The position numbers and the translations under genes are program-made. The notes beneath the pieces were generated by a model. The model made no database searches, had not been told where the DNA came from, and was given only the letters and a program-made list of their open reading frames with translations. Of a stretch of DNA of 64,000 nt, positions 21,146 to 34,693 are shown one piece after another (position 1 is the stretch's first letter; every line of letters starts with the position of its first letter). The DNA comes from Amylostereum areolatum (Eukaryota > Basidiomycota > Agaricomycetes > Russulales > Stereaceae), in NCBI GenBank assembly GCA_012932865.1, contig SAXG01000034.1:310001-374000 (forward strand), written 5' to 3'.

Positions 21146-23539
21146 TTACGTGTCCGGCACTGTGAAGATCTGCGGGTTGCGCGATATCTAGGCATGCCGA
21201 ACCCCCCAGTCAGGACAGGAAGAAAAGAATGCCAATAAAACAAGCCGCTCACCCAGGACCGTGCCCTCTTCCCCCAGATATACATCGGCACGCTCGCGCA
21301 CCAGCAGAATGCCTGGCACGCGGCAAGGATGAGCAAAGAGTTCTTGACGCCGCGGGACTCGACCATCCCGTTCGCGAAGAAGCTAAAACCGTAGAGGACC
21401 ATGTTCTTGAAGAAGTTGCTGATGGCGAGGCAGTGCAGCGCGTTGGGTCCGTGCGTGTCCAGGAGGTATGTCACGGCGGACGCGCCGGAGACGACCATGC
21501 TGAAGTTGACCATGCTAGGGGTTGGGAAACATTTCGATGAATGAGCGAGCTTTTGAGAATGGAAAGGAAAGGATGGATGGATGGAGACGTACGCGATGCA
21601 GGAGACGGCGCCGATCCAGGGCATGTTGTGCACTGTGCCGACTGTTCACGCGTTCACGGTCCAGTCAGCCTAAGTACGAAGGCCAGCGGGCCAAAGGTCG
21701 CTCACCAGCCCATCCCTGCGTATCCGAAGATCCCGAACCACATCGCGAACATAAACCAAAGCCGGAACTCGGGCTCGTACACGCCTCCGTTGCGCTTCGA
21801 GAGCCAGACCGCACCCCAGTCTGTCAGGGACCCGGTGATGCCCATGGCGAGGATGATGCCGACCAGTCCTCCCAGGTTCGTCAAACCCTGTTAGTGGCGT
21901 TATTCAACGGCTCATCCGCGGACAAGCCAACCGGACGATACGCACGATTTGGGAAGCATTGAAGTTGTACTCGATCGTGAATATTGTGGAAGAACAGATG
22001 GGGAGAAGGCTGAGCCAGGCCGTTTGGAGCCCATGCGTGAGAAAGAGGAATATGGTCTAGCGCGATGTCAGCTTGGGATCGGAACGAGCGGGTTGAGGTT
22101 GTCGTACCACAGGAGAGGCCATGAAAGGGAAAGGCCGCGTCACCAGCCTCCACAACGGCGTATCCGTGAACGTTCCATGCCAGATCTTCAGCTGCGACAG
22201 GTAGGAAGGCGAGGGCAAGGGGCCATCCCTGCTCGACGTGGACAGTTCTTCGACCGACGGTTTCTCCTTCTCGAAGCTCTCTTTCTCCTTGTCTGAAAGC
22301 GGCGGAAGCTGGGTGGTATTGCGGTGGTACGTCGTCTGCCAAGAGTTCACATTGAGCTCAGCTCCCCACGAGGGTGGAAGGACGCGTGCTTACCTCTGGT
22401 ACGAAGAAAAAGACCATGGCCAGGTTGATGCCCAGTGGGATGCTCACGAACCAGAAGCCTATCTGCCACGACAAGTTTTGCACGACATATCCATAGATGA
22501 ATGGCCCGCTGCGAACGCCCGTCAGTCCCGCCGCATCTCTCAGGATCGAAGAACGAAGAACGCACAGGGTGATGCCCGCCATGATTGCAAAGCTCCATAT
22601 GACCGAACGCGCGCCTCGTTCATGAATACTGCATGAGCCGTGAGTCGACGTCAGCGCAGAGAATGAGATAGCGGAGGGCAGAAACCCGTACAAGAAGATC
22701 TGCTCGATTGTCGAGGCTACCAGGCTCTGCAGGGCGGACATCCCGAACCCTTGGAACACTCTCGAAGCGCGAATGGATGCCAAGTTAGGGCTCGCGGCGC
22801 ACCACATGCACGAGACGAACATCTGTGCGGCACGCGTCCGTCAGAAAACCGCGGAATGCCGTTGTCAGGACCTGAATGCACCAACAAGAGCGAGCACAGA
22901 TACACGATGCGATGGCCAAACTTAACCGCAAAAGACCCCTGAACAAACCTGGACCGAATATACATGCCCCTCAGCCGGCGCTCGATAAGTGAAGAAGAAA
23001 GGTGACGCACATGAAACATCCGAGCCCGAGCAGGATGGCGCCAAAGCTTGACGCGATATCGTCGACTGAGGTATCGAACTTCTTTGATAAGAGGACGTAT
23101 CCTGGACCCGTCATGGGCGACAACGCCCCATCCAAGCTCGCCGCGAAAGCCCTATACGTGCAGCATTAGCGTTGCTCGAGTAAAGAGATGTTGGTCCTCA
23201 CAAAGTCCAAAAACACGCCTCCTTCTTCCACCGTGGCCAATTCAATCTGTTCACAACACGCCTTCAGAGAACCATACGCTGTAGAGAGGAAGACTGAACG
23301 AACGGGTCTGCAGGATCGTCTGAGGGCTGCGGGTTTAGTATGATGTGAGAATCGCGTCCTTTTCCTCGCTTGAGCGGCGTCGCCTCGTCGATGACCACGC
23401 GATGGCCATGCACGATACCAAGGTCGGAAAGCAGCGTCGTCCCGGGGACGTGCTCCAAGTATTTGTCCTCTACGCGTCACAGCATAAGCATCATCTCGCC
23501 ACCAAAAGCAGAGAACGTACCAAGAATCCCGAAGGGCAT
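21146..23539 (-). CDS. MFS transporter, DHA1-like, with one frame break
   Basis: Fourteen exons: complement(21146..21187, 21253..21514, 21593..21641, 21706..21887, 21946..22056, 22108..22335, 22394..22508, 22566..22628, 22692..22822, 22882..22948, 23011..23151, 23202..23246, 23304..23469, 23521..23539). The start MPFGILEDKYLEHVPGTTLL and the pre-TM1 motif DPADPLNWPRWKKE are hallmarks of a fungal MFS group. AFAASLDGALSPMTG, FGHRIVYLCS, ASRVFQGFGMS, FFIHERGARSVIW, IYGYVVQNLSWQIGFW and FFKNMVLYGFSFFANGMV follow in order, ending ISRNPQIFTVPDT. That is a 12-helix plasma-membrane facilitator, substrate unknown. All junctions fit except exon 11 to 12 (21706/21641), which is one base out; this is a frameshift, an error or an unusual splice. 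GC-AG is not involved there. Confidence 0.8.
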
Positions 23540-24089
23540 GGTAAGAAAATGGTGGGTGGCGCGCTGCAACCCGAGGATTTGCGCGGTGCTTTACGGTCAT
23601 GGTTTATACACCCCAAGCGCGGAGGCTTTTGAGATGCGGGCGGAACCCCGTGGACGCTAGGAGGTCCCGTGGCAGGGCATTGAAGCTCTTGTGAAGAGAT
23701 CATATGGCCCAATCGTGCTTCGTAGGCGGCGCTTCGCGATGGGAACGTTGGGGTATTCATTGGAGCCCTTCATCGCAGGCAAGTTTTCACCACGGCGACC
23801 GCCATGAATACGTACTCTAAGAACAGGGCGTCAGTGCTAGCCGCGTCAGGCAAGAAAACCCGACGAAATGACATACAGTGTACACACCCTCGACCGGCCG
23901 TGCGAAATGAACAATCGAACAGAACAGACAGGCTGACGCCTGCGTGGGTCCCATCATGATTGGCCCCGTGAGCACCCAAAAACACCGTACCCAGTAGGGT
24001 AAGTAGATCACACGACGACGACCTGCGCACCAGCGCAGTGACAGAGATAGGCCTAGAGAACGATCAGCACCACAATAAAATGGTATAGA
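23540..24089. other. Divergent spacer upstream of the MFS gene
   Basis: Holds the presumed MFS promoter. The minus-strand frame at 23770-24030 contains hydrophobic runs but no motif or splice-consistent extension, so it is not called. Confidence 0.4.
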
Positions 24090-24330
24090 GAGGAATTTGA
24101 CGCGCTATGGTGTGAATTTCAGACGTAGATTGGGTGTATCGGGCGGGGTGAGATCGTTGTGGAGAATTGATGTCGGCGCCGTGGTAGAGACGAGCGGAAC
24201 GACCAAGAGCACGACGAGAAGTGTGGGGGGGAGTCGGAACGTCGGAACAGTCGAAATCCGCCGATAAGAGCCCCTACTAATTGTATATTTTGGATGGCAG
24301 GGGGTGGTTCGGTCACCGCTGTACACGGTG
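24090..24330 (-). pseudogene. Relic of TM-protein exon 1, second copy
   Basis: The minus strand still shows a decayed signal-peptide region (LPPTLLVVLLVVPLVST beside LPFTLLVALFAAPLVAA of copy A) and follows its 5' flank up to the GGTTCGGTC motif. Frames are shifted and no exon 2 or 3 is present. It lies head to head with K2, as copy A does with K1. Confidence 0.7.
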
Positions 24331-24585
24331 GAGGTCCGAGTGGACGACAGCGGATTTGTATTACATAAGGGGATTTTCGGTCCCACGGTCCATTTCCGAA
24401 GGTTGACGTCGACCTTCACCCAATCCTATCCAATGATCCAACCCTACCCAATCCTAGCTACCCAATCTTACCATCGATTTCGGCTCGCAGGTCCATCCTC
24501 GTTTTCAGACGTGTATATCTTATGGTATGTTAGGTGTGGCCAAGAACATCTGCATCCACTCACTGTTACCTTCATAGCTAATACT

Positions 24586-25604
24586 ATGGGTTCTCAGCCC
24601 TGCCTGAAGGAGTCGGACGCGGATGATGATGGACCAAAACTCCCAGTTTTGGAGTTCGTTGGCGAAGCCGAAATGTGGAGTATGCACGACGGCAAACCGA
24701 GGTCGAAATACTTCGCACTTACATGGACCGACGGGGACGACATCTACCTTCTTGGAGACATCAAACCTGAAGTCTACCTTTCTAACGACGTCGACCTGGA
24801 GAAACTGAGTAAAAAATCCATGCTCGTGCCCAGGTCGTGCTATCAAGCCATAGCTCCGGACGACTTGATTGCTGCACCCTCGCCTCCTCCAGAAGACAGC
24901 TATCTCAAATTTCCCGACCCGTGTCATCTCGTTCCGGGAGAAGATGACGAAGACACTGTTCTTGCGGACACCTACCTCCGTGAGGCGCGCGTCTCCGAAT
25001 TCCTCATGAAGAACCCGCACCCCAACATATGCGAGTATCGAGGATACATTGCAGCGCACGGACGCATCAAGGGGCTCTGCGTCAAACGCTACGGGAGAAA
25101 CCTTTACTGTGCAAAGCGCGATGGGGACGATTTTGACGCCGACCGTGTCATGGATAGTATTCGAGCGGGTCTGGCGCATCTTCATGGCCTGGGTTACGCT
25201 CACGTATCTCACTTTCTTCAATCAGGACTACCTTTGATACTGACCATGCGCGACAGAATGACCTCAACCCCACCAATGTTGTCCTCGATCCAGAAGCTCA
25301 CGCTGTCATAATCGACTTTGGTTCATGTATACCGATAGGCTCTCCTCTGAGCTTATGCTATGGGACCCCTCCCTGGACTAATGAGGCTAAGGTCTCCTCA
25401 GAAGAAAACGATCGTTATGGGTTGGAGAAGGTGGGTGTTTGGATCCATAGGAAGTTTGGTCCCCCTCCAGGGGAATCTGACACAGATGACTCCGACAATT
25501 CTGACGCGGGCGACTCGGACTCGGACGTGCATGACTTGGACGCGCGCGAATTTGACGCGTACAGGGAAGGTTTTGTATCAGAAAACCCCCGTGCGGGCGA
25601 TTGA
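24586..25604 (+). CDS. Kinase-like protein K2 (intact)
   Basis: Exons 24586..25203 and 25257..25604, 53-bp intron in phase; 321 residues. The frame is open further 5' but MGSQPCLK is the first plausible start and lines up with relatives. Kinase C-lobe features: HPNICEYRGY, the hinge-like GLCVKRYG, a catalytic loop HNDLNPTNVVLD (Asp about residue 208, Asn 213) and IIDFGS (Asp about 226), followed by GTPPWTNEAKVSSEEND. The N-lobe has no recognisable Gly-rich loop or VAIK lysine; instead a family-specific block (LTWTDGDDIYLL, KPEVYLSNDVDLEKLS) is conserved. The tail is very acidic with Ser/Asp repeats. It belongs to the protein-kinase-like superfamily as expanded in Agaricomycetes; substrate unknown. 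Confidence 0.8.
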
Positions 25605-26041
25605 ACGGTGTGGTGTGTCGCGCCTTGTTCGCTTTCGTCCTCGTCGTCATTGATTCGACCCGTTTCAATTTGCATGCAATCTGCTGTCTATTCTCTTCGC
25701 TATGCTGTGTGCGCCGCTATGTTTTCTTACAGATCTCTAGCATTGAAGACAGTAAAACCAATCAAGTGATCAACGCAATTCTGAACTCTACTAAGTCCGA
25801 TTGATAGATGATCGAGATAGGCCTTTAGGCGCTGTGGCCCACCTCTGTCACAGATCTGAGCACTGAAATTGAAGCCCTGTTGACATATCTCCTCTGCCTT
25901 TACGGCTATCTACCGCAGAGCGACGGCCATCTGCGCTTCGAGCAACAGGTACCCGTCTTTCCTCGTGCATCCGATGTTTTGTACTTGAATTTTTCGAACG
26001 CAGGTATACCGCCGCGCAGCAAGGTTTCGATTTCAACGCCA
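25605..26041. other. Spacer between K2 and K3
   Basis: No gene supported. The short open frame just after the K2 stop has no motif. Confidence 0.45.
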
Positions 26042-26902
26042 TGTCAAACGCCATGCACCCCAAAACGAAAACATTCCTGCGCGAATTGTATCCTTGAAAT
26101 CGAGAAGGATGATGGTAGCGCAGAGACTGGCCAGCCACCTTCTCTACTGGTCCGACGACGACGATTACTATGTTCTCTCCACTCCGGCGTACGAACGCAA
26201 GGACCTTCGAAACCTTGAGCGAACGAGCGATGCTCATCCCGAAGACTTTCTATCTGGCGGTTATCCCCAACGACCTAACGATCGCTCCCGTTTCTCCTCC
26301 GAGCGACAGCTTTCTCAAAGTCGTCGATCCACTCGTTTCTCGTCCCCGAGATTAACTCGGAGAAACACCCAACCGATGGCGCGGACATCATCGTCCAGGA
26401 GGCCCGCGTTTACGAACGATACCTTCTGAAACACCCTCATCCCCATATCTGCGAGTACTACGGCTACGTCCCCACGGAAGACGGTCGTCTGAAGGGCCTG
26501 TGTATCAAACGGCACAAGAAGGATCTTCGGCAGGCCGTCAAAGTTGGCGAATTGCTAGCTGTCGACAAGATTGTGGAGGGGATTCGGAGTGGGTTGACGC
26601 ATCTGCATAGTCTCGGTCTCGTACATGTGCGTGGTTCTGCTTTCACCATACCTTGGGTTCCAACTTATGATATACTAGGGCGATATAAACCCTGCCAACA
26701 TCGTGATCGACGATGACGGACGGGCCGTCATTATTGACTTCGGCTCCTGCGAGCCTACGGGTTCGGAACTCACGAGGGCGATGGGAACGTACCCCTGGAC
26801 CAACAACGCCAAGATAGTTGCCGAGGAGAATGATTTCTATGGTTTGAATAAAATCGAAGCGTGGCTTCGCGAGGAGCAGGCGAAGAAGGACGCTTCTGCC
26901 AT
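26042..26902 (+). pseudogene. Kinase-like gene K3, multiply frameshifted
   Basis: The start MSNAMHPKTKTFLREL at about 26041 is soon cut by a stop. The alignment with K4 then hops frames at least three times: LLYWSDDDDYYVLSTPAYE, then LSERAMLIPKTFYLAVIPNDL, then GADIIVQEARVYERY, followed by HPHPHICEYYGYVPTEDG. After an intron at 26627..26678, exon 2 is open with GDINPANIVIDDDG, IIDFGSCEPTGS and TYPWTNNAKIVAEEND. The end falls on T|GTGCGT, where splicing would complete a stop codon as in K4. Clearly a non-functional K4-like copy. Confidence 0.8.
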
Positions 26903-27926
26903 TGAACCTTGTGCGTCTTTTTTCATCGCCGCACATACACGTTCACTAATCCTGGAGTCACATGCAGGAAATGCATACATATCTCGGATTCCCGGTCACG
27001 GCCAGCTTGAGAGCGAGTTCGCTCGACTTCGACGGGGCATAGAATAGTGACGGTCGCAGGGGTTGTTTCGTCGCCGTACCCGTCGCTCACACGGCTAAAT
27101 TATGCGCCATGCCAGCATATCATGTATCCTCGAGTTGAGTTGAGCGCTTGCGTTTGAGTGTTTGAGAGTGGAACCACTGTGCCATGCATTTCAAGTTCCT
27201 CTCAGCTTCAAGTTCACCTTCAACTTGACTAGCCTGACTACCTAGCAATCCTTCAGCACGTCTGCCACTTTTAGACCTCGCCCGCGTCTTCTTCAACCAT
27301 CCCTTGACCCTGGGTTTTGCATAGTACGGTAGGTATGCATATACAATCGCACCGTCATGTACTATACGTCGACGACGAGTCTAATGTGGACGGGTGGATG
27401 AAAGGAAAGGCGTGGACATCTGTTACGTCGTCTATCTATCTTACCATTGCCCCCGTTTTGACGCAGAACCCGCCAGGCATTCGTTGTTTGGGCGTTGACG
27501 CACTGTGTACATGTTCGCCACTCGACTGGTCCCTTTCGTCCGCTTCACAGAAGGGAACTGTGCCTTCTTTCCAGCAGTTACCTGGAGATCAGTGCTCTGC
27601 GGCGTTAGCTAAAGTACTTAAACGTTCCCGTAAAAGGTGACGGGAAAGAGCGCGGTCAACGCGAGGATAAGGCCCATCATAGGATTAATCTAGACGCTGT
27701 GGCCCACCCGGATCGGTCTCGCAAATAAGTAGTCTATCTCAGCGTTACCGATCCTCGATTGACGTTCGACGCTCGACGCTTGGGATATACTTGCCGTCCT
27801 TCGCCTCTCAAACCGTCACCACGCGCGTCATTGGATTTGGCAGTAAGCTCAACGAAATTCAGGCGCGCACATTCCCCCCGCCTCTTCTGAAGCGTCCACT
27901 TCTGATAGGATGCTACAGACCTACTT
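26903..27926. other. Spacer upstream of K4
   Basis: No gene supported. The frame running on from K3 to 27047 is intron and flank. Confidence 0.45.
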
Positions 27927-28934
27927 ATGATGCCCACGCCACACTCGCCCGACGCGCCGTCGTCCCCGCATACCGCGCTCAGCCCCAAGCCAAAGACCTT
28001 TCTTCGTCACATGGACATATGGACTTGCGAGGAAGAAGATTCCGAAGACGAAGTCAACGTGTATTCCCTCATATGGGTCGACGGGGAAGACAACTACTAC
28101 GTCCATCACCCCGTGGATCCCAGGACGTACGAACCCGAGGAGCTCGAGGCTCTGAGCGCGCAAGCGACGCGCGTCCCGAAGGCGTTCTACCAGGCGTCCG
28201 CCCCCAGCGACCTGACACTTTCCGAGCTGCCTCCGCCGGAGGATACGTTCGTCAAGCTCATCAAACCCCTCGTCTTCCTACCCCATCAGCGCGACCTCAC
28301 GTACGTCGCCGACACCGTCGTGCGCGAGGCGCGCGTGTACGAACGGCTGTCCGCGCATCCCCATCCGAACATCTGCGAGTATCGCGGATACCTTCCGACC
28401 GAGGACGGACGCATCCAAGCGTTGTGTCTCAAGCGCTACCCCAAGACTCTCCAGACCGCGATCGACAGCGGCGAGCCGATCGACGTGGGCGATATCGTCG
28501 AAGGCATCAGGAGCGGGCTGACGCATCTGCACGGTCTTTCCCTCGTTCACGTACGTGCCTCCTCACGCTCTAACCCCCTTCCATCTCAAAAACAGGGGCC
28601 GGCGCGTACGCCGCGTGGGATCACGATAGAACGACATCAACCCGACCAACATCGCCCTCGACGCCCGCGGCCGACCGATCATCATCGATTTTGGCTCGTG
28701 CGTACCGACGGGCTCGCCGCTCTCCCTGTGTTTCGGGACCATGCCCTGGAGCAACGATTCGGAGACAGCCGCGGAAGAGAATGACTGGTACGGGCTGGAC
28801 AAGATCGAACGGTGGCTCCGCGATGGGCATGCGAAGAAGGCCCCTGCTGTCGAGATATGTGCGTGCTCCCTCGCTGTTCAAGTTGCCGTACGCGCGCTCG
28901 TTCATTGACCCCACCTCCTACGCTACATGTAGAG
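27927..28934 (+). CDS. Kinase-like protein K4 (intact)
   Basis: Exon 1 27927..28550 (208 codons), 79-bp intron, exon 2 from 28630. Exon 1 carries KTFLRHMDIWTC, LIWVDGEDNYYV and HPHPNICEYRGYLPTEDG. Exon 2 opens with the catalytic loop NDINPTNIALD (Asp about residue 210), IIIDFGS (Asp about 228) and GTMPWSNDSETAAEENDWYG. After KKAPAVEI there are two readings: translation continues to TGA at 28906-28908, or a 74-bp intron (28859..28932) is removed and T plus AG forms the stop at 28934. The second is drawn here because K3 has the same arrangement. N-lobe ATP motifs are not visible, so it is kinase-like with both key Asp residues kept. It lies two genes from K2 in a tandem series. Confidence 0.75.
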
Positions 28935-29308
28935 TCCCGTGTTCCGGTTTCCGTGTATCTTCCTCCTGTGACGCTTGGATACCGTCTGTATCATGCAGTG
29001 TATCTGTGGACTGGAGGGACGGTCACATGATCGCGTCTGTCCATTGTCGGGTCCTTGCCTTGTGATTCTTGATATCCGTTTTTCCTGCGACACCCCCACC
29101 CCCGCCTCCCTCACGTAGATATCGCAATAAGATTCTAACATTGCGCGAAGGTAGTACAACGAGCCAGCCATAGCGAGAGCGAGCACTGTGAATTCTACAT
29201 TGAGATTGAGATTGATTAGTCGTAACAGCTTCTTCTTTTTACCGTCTCCCCCCCTCCTACGATCGAGTATACATCCGTCCACACCCCAAGAGCGTAACCC
29301 TTTCGAGT
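28935..29308. other. Convergent spacer between K4 and enolase
   Basis: The 3' flanks of both genes meet here; no further feature seen. Confidence 0.5.
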
Positions 29309-31091
<1,783 letters not shown>

Positions 31092-31983
31092 GGTGGTGGA
31101 AATGCAAAGGACTGGAGCGAAGTCCGCGCTCCGGACGGAGGGTTTTTATAATATACGCGTTCTCACGCTGATTATCTCCGCGTCCGCGTCCCCAACGCGT
31201 CCTCGACCGCGCCGACGTTCCATCCGACCCTGAAAAACGACCTTGGCAGTCGCACTGCGAGTAAAACCATCGCACCTCGTCGAGCAGCAGCAGTTGGCGA
31301 CACGCTCTCTGCGCGTGCGATCCTAATATAAGCGTAACCTTATCTCAATCTTCCTTTCATCTGAGAGTTCCAGCTCCCGTTCGCGCTCTCACGCACAACT
31401 CAAAAACACGTCAGGCCCACCGACGACTTGTTTGATTGTCGCTGGAGAGCATTGAAGCTTGAAGCTTGAAGGTTGACGGATCGCGACGAGCAACTCGTTG
31501 AGCGTTGTTGAACTCCCATTGGACGCGCAGAGGCGGTGGGGTCTGGGGTCTGGCACCGCCGAGGGGTAGCGCAGCCGCCTGGCCCAACCTCGAGGCCAAA
31601 AGGCCGCCGCTTGAGCTCCACAGAAAGTGACGGACGCCATCCAGAACACCTTCCCGGTCCGACGAGGACGCCAGGGGGGAGATGCCAGCCTATAGGACCA
31701 TCTTCGGTGGAAGTATGTCAGTGAGTCTGCGGCGCGTCCAAGGCGTCTCGAGTAAATATAAGTTTGAGGGACTGGTCGGGTCTTAGACTCGGAGGGCCAG
31801 CCTGCGCCGACTCCAGCCTCGCGCGTCGCTACTGAATTGAAGAACGCCGATGAATTGTATGCAGGCCCTCGGGATAGCGGGTAGCGTCCTGCTGGATGGC
31901 GCACGGCAGCCATCGATACAAACCCCAAACAGACCACCGAGCTCGGACAGCAGCGTGCTCGCCACAGATCGTCACAATCTGAA
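31092..31983. other. Enolase 5' flank and NOG2 3' flank
   Basis: About 890 bp without a supportable gene. The part next to 31091 should hold the enolase promoter, and there is a TTATAATATA run at 31145-31154. The minus-strand frame 31389-31937 has no motif or codon pattern that convinces me. A tRNA A-box-like string near 31565 has no matching B box or cloverleaf. Confidence 0.5.
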
Positions 31984-34390
31984 TCACCGCTTCCTCCGCC
32001 CGCCCCCTTCCTTCCCCTTCTTTCCCTGCAGCGACTTCATCAGCGCCGCCTTCGTCCGGTTCTTGTTCTTCACGTTGGCGCTGGAGTAGAAGTTCTCCGC
32101 CTTTTTCTGCAGAGCGCGCGCGCGCGCGCACGATCAGTAAACGAGTGCACCATCGTACGAGGGAACGTACTTTGTTCGTCGTCATACGACGCTCCTTTTG
32201 TGCCGGTGCGTCTGACTCGTCGCCCGAAGCTACGATGTGAGCAGTCAGCGTGAGTGCGCGGTAGTGCATGGAGGGAGGAAAACGCACCTTCAGCCGTCTC
32301 AGCTTTTGCGCCGAGGCCCTGCCATTCCTCCTCCTCCTCCTCCTCCTCCTCCTCGCTCTCCTCCCCATCCGCCTGGTCTCGTGCAGCTGTCGGATGATCA
32401 CCTCCTTCCGCGAACACGTCGTTCCACGTCAAAGGCTCCTCCTCTTGAGCCCGCTCCTCCACCACATCCTCGCCATCGCTGCCTTCCCCGCCTTCCTCTT
32501 CCCCGCCCTCTTCCTCCTCCCCACCCTCCTCCTCCTCCAAAGGCCTCACGTCCTCCCCGACAAACGTATTCTTCTGCACGATCGACCCCAGCTTCTGCGT
32601 CACCCCAGGCGTCCACTCTTCCTTCTTCCCCTTCCCCTTCCGCGCCTTCGCCTTCGCCTCCCGCACATTGAGCTCCTCCGAGCGCTCCGGCGGGGGCACG
32701 AAGAACGGGATCCTGCCGCGCACCCAGTCGCTCAGGACCACCTTCGACACGCCCTCGAGGTCGGGCTCGCCGCCCTTGAGCAGACGGCCCTTCATCCGCG
32801 CGAGCACGTCGAGGAACGCCTCCGCGGTCCACCCACGCGTCGGGTCGTCCTCGTCCGGGAGGGGCATGCCGTACGTGCGCGCGAGGTACAGCGGCTTCAC
32901 GCGCTCCATCAGCTCGGGGATGTGGTCCGAGGGCGTAGGCAGCGCCTCGACGCGCACCACGCCCTTGAGCACGGTCGCGGTTTGGGAGTCGTGCGCGGAG
33001 GTGGGCACGATGCCGGGGCGGTCGATGAGGTATATGCGCCGGGTGAGCGTGATGTATTGCCAGACCTGTCCGACGCAAACAAGGCAAAAAAATTGAACAT
33101 CGTACCACCGAAAACGAAAGAGGAGAAACGCACCTTGGTCTCGCCGGGGATGGGCGCGACGCGGCACACCTTCCCGCTTTTGAGCGTGTTGATCACGCTG
33201 CTTTTGCCCACGTTCGGGTAGCCGATGAACCCGACGGAGATCTGCTTCTTGTCGGAGTGCAGCTGGGAGAACTGGCGAAGGAGCTGGATGAGCGAGCCCT
33301 TGCCGAAGGAGTGGTTCGGGGAGGCGTGGAAAGCGATGGTGGGGAATCGCGGGGTGAGGTGTTGGATGTACCGCGCCTGTCAACACCGCGATTGAAAAAA
33401 AAAGATTGGCGAAGGTCAGCGACGAAGGCGAGGGTGAAGACGCACGGTGACCCAGTTCGGTACGAGATCGCATTTGTTGATGATGAGCACGACCTGCTTG
33501 TGCGCCTTCTCCTTCTTGATGTACTCCAGCACGCTATCGCACATCGTGCCGAGCGGGTCCCGCGCGTCGAGGACATGCAGAACAACGTCCGACGAGTCGA
33601 TGACCTTGTACAGCTCCCCGTAGATGCGCCGGGAAGTGCCCTTGGCGTAGATAGGCTCGTTGTAGTCCGCGTGCGTTTGTGCGGCCGCCAAGGCGGTGGG
33701 ATCCCCGGCGTCGATGGCCATCTCCACTGCGACGGCCGCCACGGCTGCTTTCTCTGCAGCCGTAGCGCCGACTTTGCTGAGCTCCTCGAAGGTACCGACG
33801 TCGATGCGGGCCCGTTTGCGTTGGGCTTTGGGCCCGAAGGTGTCGCCGAACGACTCGGTTTCGACGATGTGCGAGCGCTGTGATATTGGGTAAGTCGGGA
33901 TGGGGAGTTACGGCGATTCCAAGAGGCTTTTTTTTTTTACCTTTCGCGTGTTAGGGTTGGCCGCGTCGTCCAGGAGCTGCATGGGCAGCTTGTTCCTTCT
34001 GAGCAAGACCGAGTATGGATCGTGTTGCTTCGTCTGCAAGCTCGTCCTGAAATGATCCAAAGCGGTCTGCGAGATCACCCGCGTGTTTCCTGCCCGAATC
34101 AACCCTTCAGCACGAGGAAAATACGCATCAAGATGGGCCCACGCACCAAACCACCGCCTGTCGGGCTGCACCCTCCCCGGTTTCGTCTCGTCCTCGCCCT
34201 TCTGGAAGATGGCGGCCTCGATGATCTTTCCGTCTTTATCGCGGATGGCCTTTCCGCCCGTGAGCATCTTGAGCCGTTTGACGGTCTTCGCATCGCGGTA
34301 AAAGTTCTCTCCTTTGACTCGTTTGAGGGAGACTTGGGAAGAGCTCGAGCGAGTTTTGGAGGAGGAGCGGGGTTTCGGTGTCGGCGCCAT
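31984..34390 (-). CDS. NOG2: Nucleolar GTP-binding protein 2 (ribosome assembly GTPase)
   Basis: Exons complement(31984..32106, 32171..32229, 32288..33065, 33134..33376, 33446..33877, 33941..34390); 694 residues, all introns in phase. The family acts in late nuclear 60S pre-ribosome maturation and export. The N-terminal NGP1NT-type region ([26 protein letters not shown]) is followed by a circularly permuted GTPase: G4 IINKCDLVP precedes G1 GYPNVGKSS and G3 LIDRPG. Upstream lie [20 protein letters not shown] and RDPLGTMCD. The C-terminus is Glu-rich (32330-32560) and ends with a basic [17 protein letters not shown]...GGGRRKR nucleolar-type tail. It is divergently transcribed from the XanA-like gene across about 300 bp. 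Confidence 0.95.
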
Positions 34391-34693
34391 GGTGTAAGGA
34401 GCGCTGTTTGCGCAAAGAGAAGGGGAAAGGGGGAGGGACGGACAGGGGAGGGGGAAGAACGACGAGCAAACGAGCGGACCGTGGAGAAATCACCCGTAAA
34501 ACTAGATAGGTATGTTATTCCCACGGGGGTAAACGGGTGCCTGGACCTTCTATCGCATACCAAGCACGCTGCTTCGATCGAATCTGGCCCGCCCCGTATA
34601 TAAGCACGATGTTTCGCCTCGCCGCGCCTGCTCGACACCCCCCCCGCGTCTTCACCCGCCTTTCGCACCCTCGCCACCGTCGCGCAGAACAAC

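Noticed and set aside
23770..24030. Minus-strand frame with hydrophobic runs
   Set aside because: No partner exon, motif or paralogue found. It could be a relic, but I cannot say of what.
31550..31625. tRNA-like A box (TAGCGCAGCC)
   Set aside because: No matching B box and no cloverleaf could be drawn.
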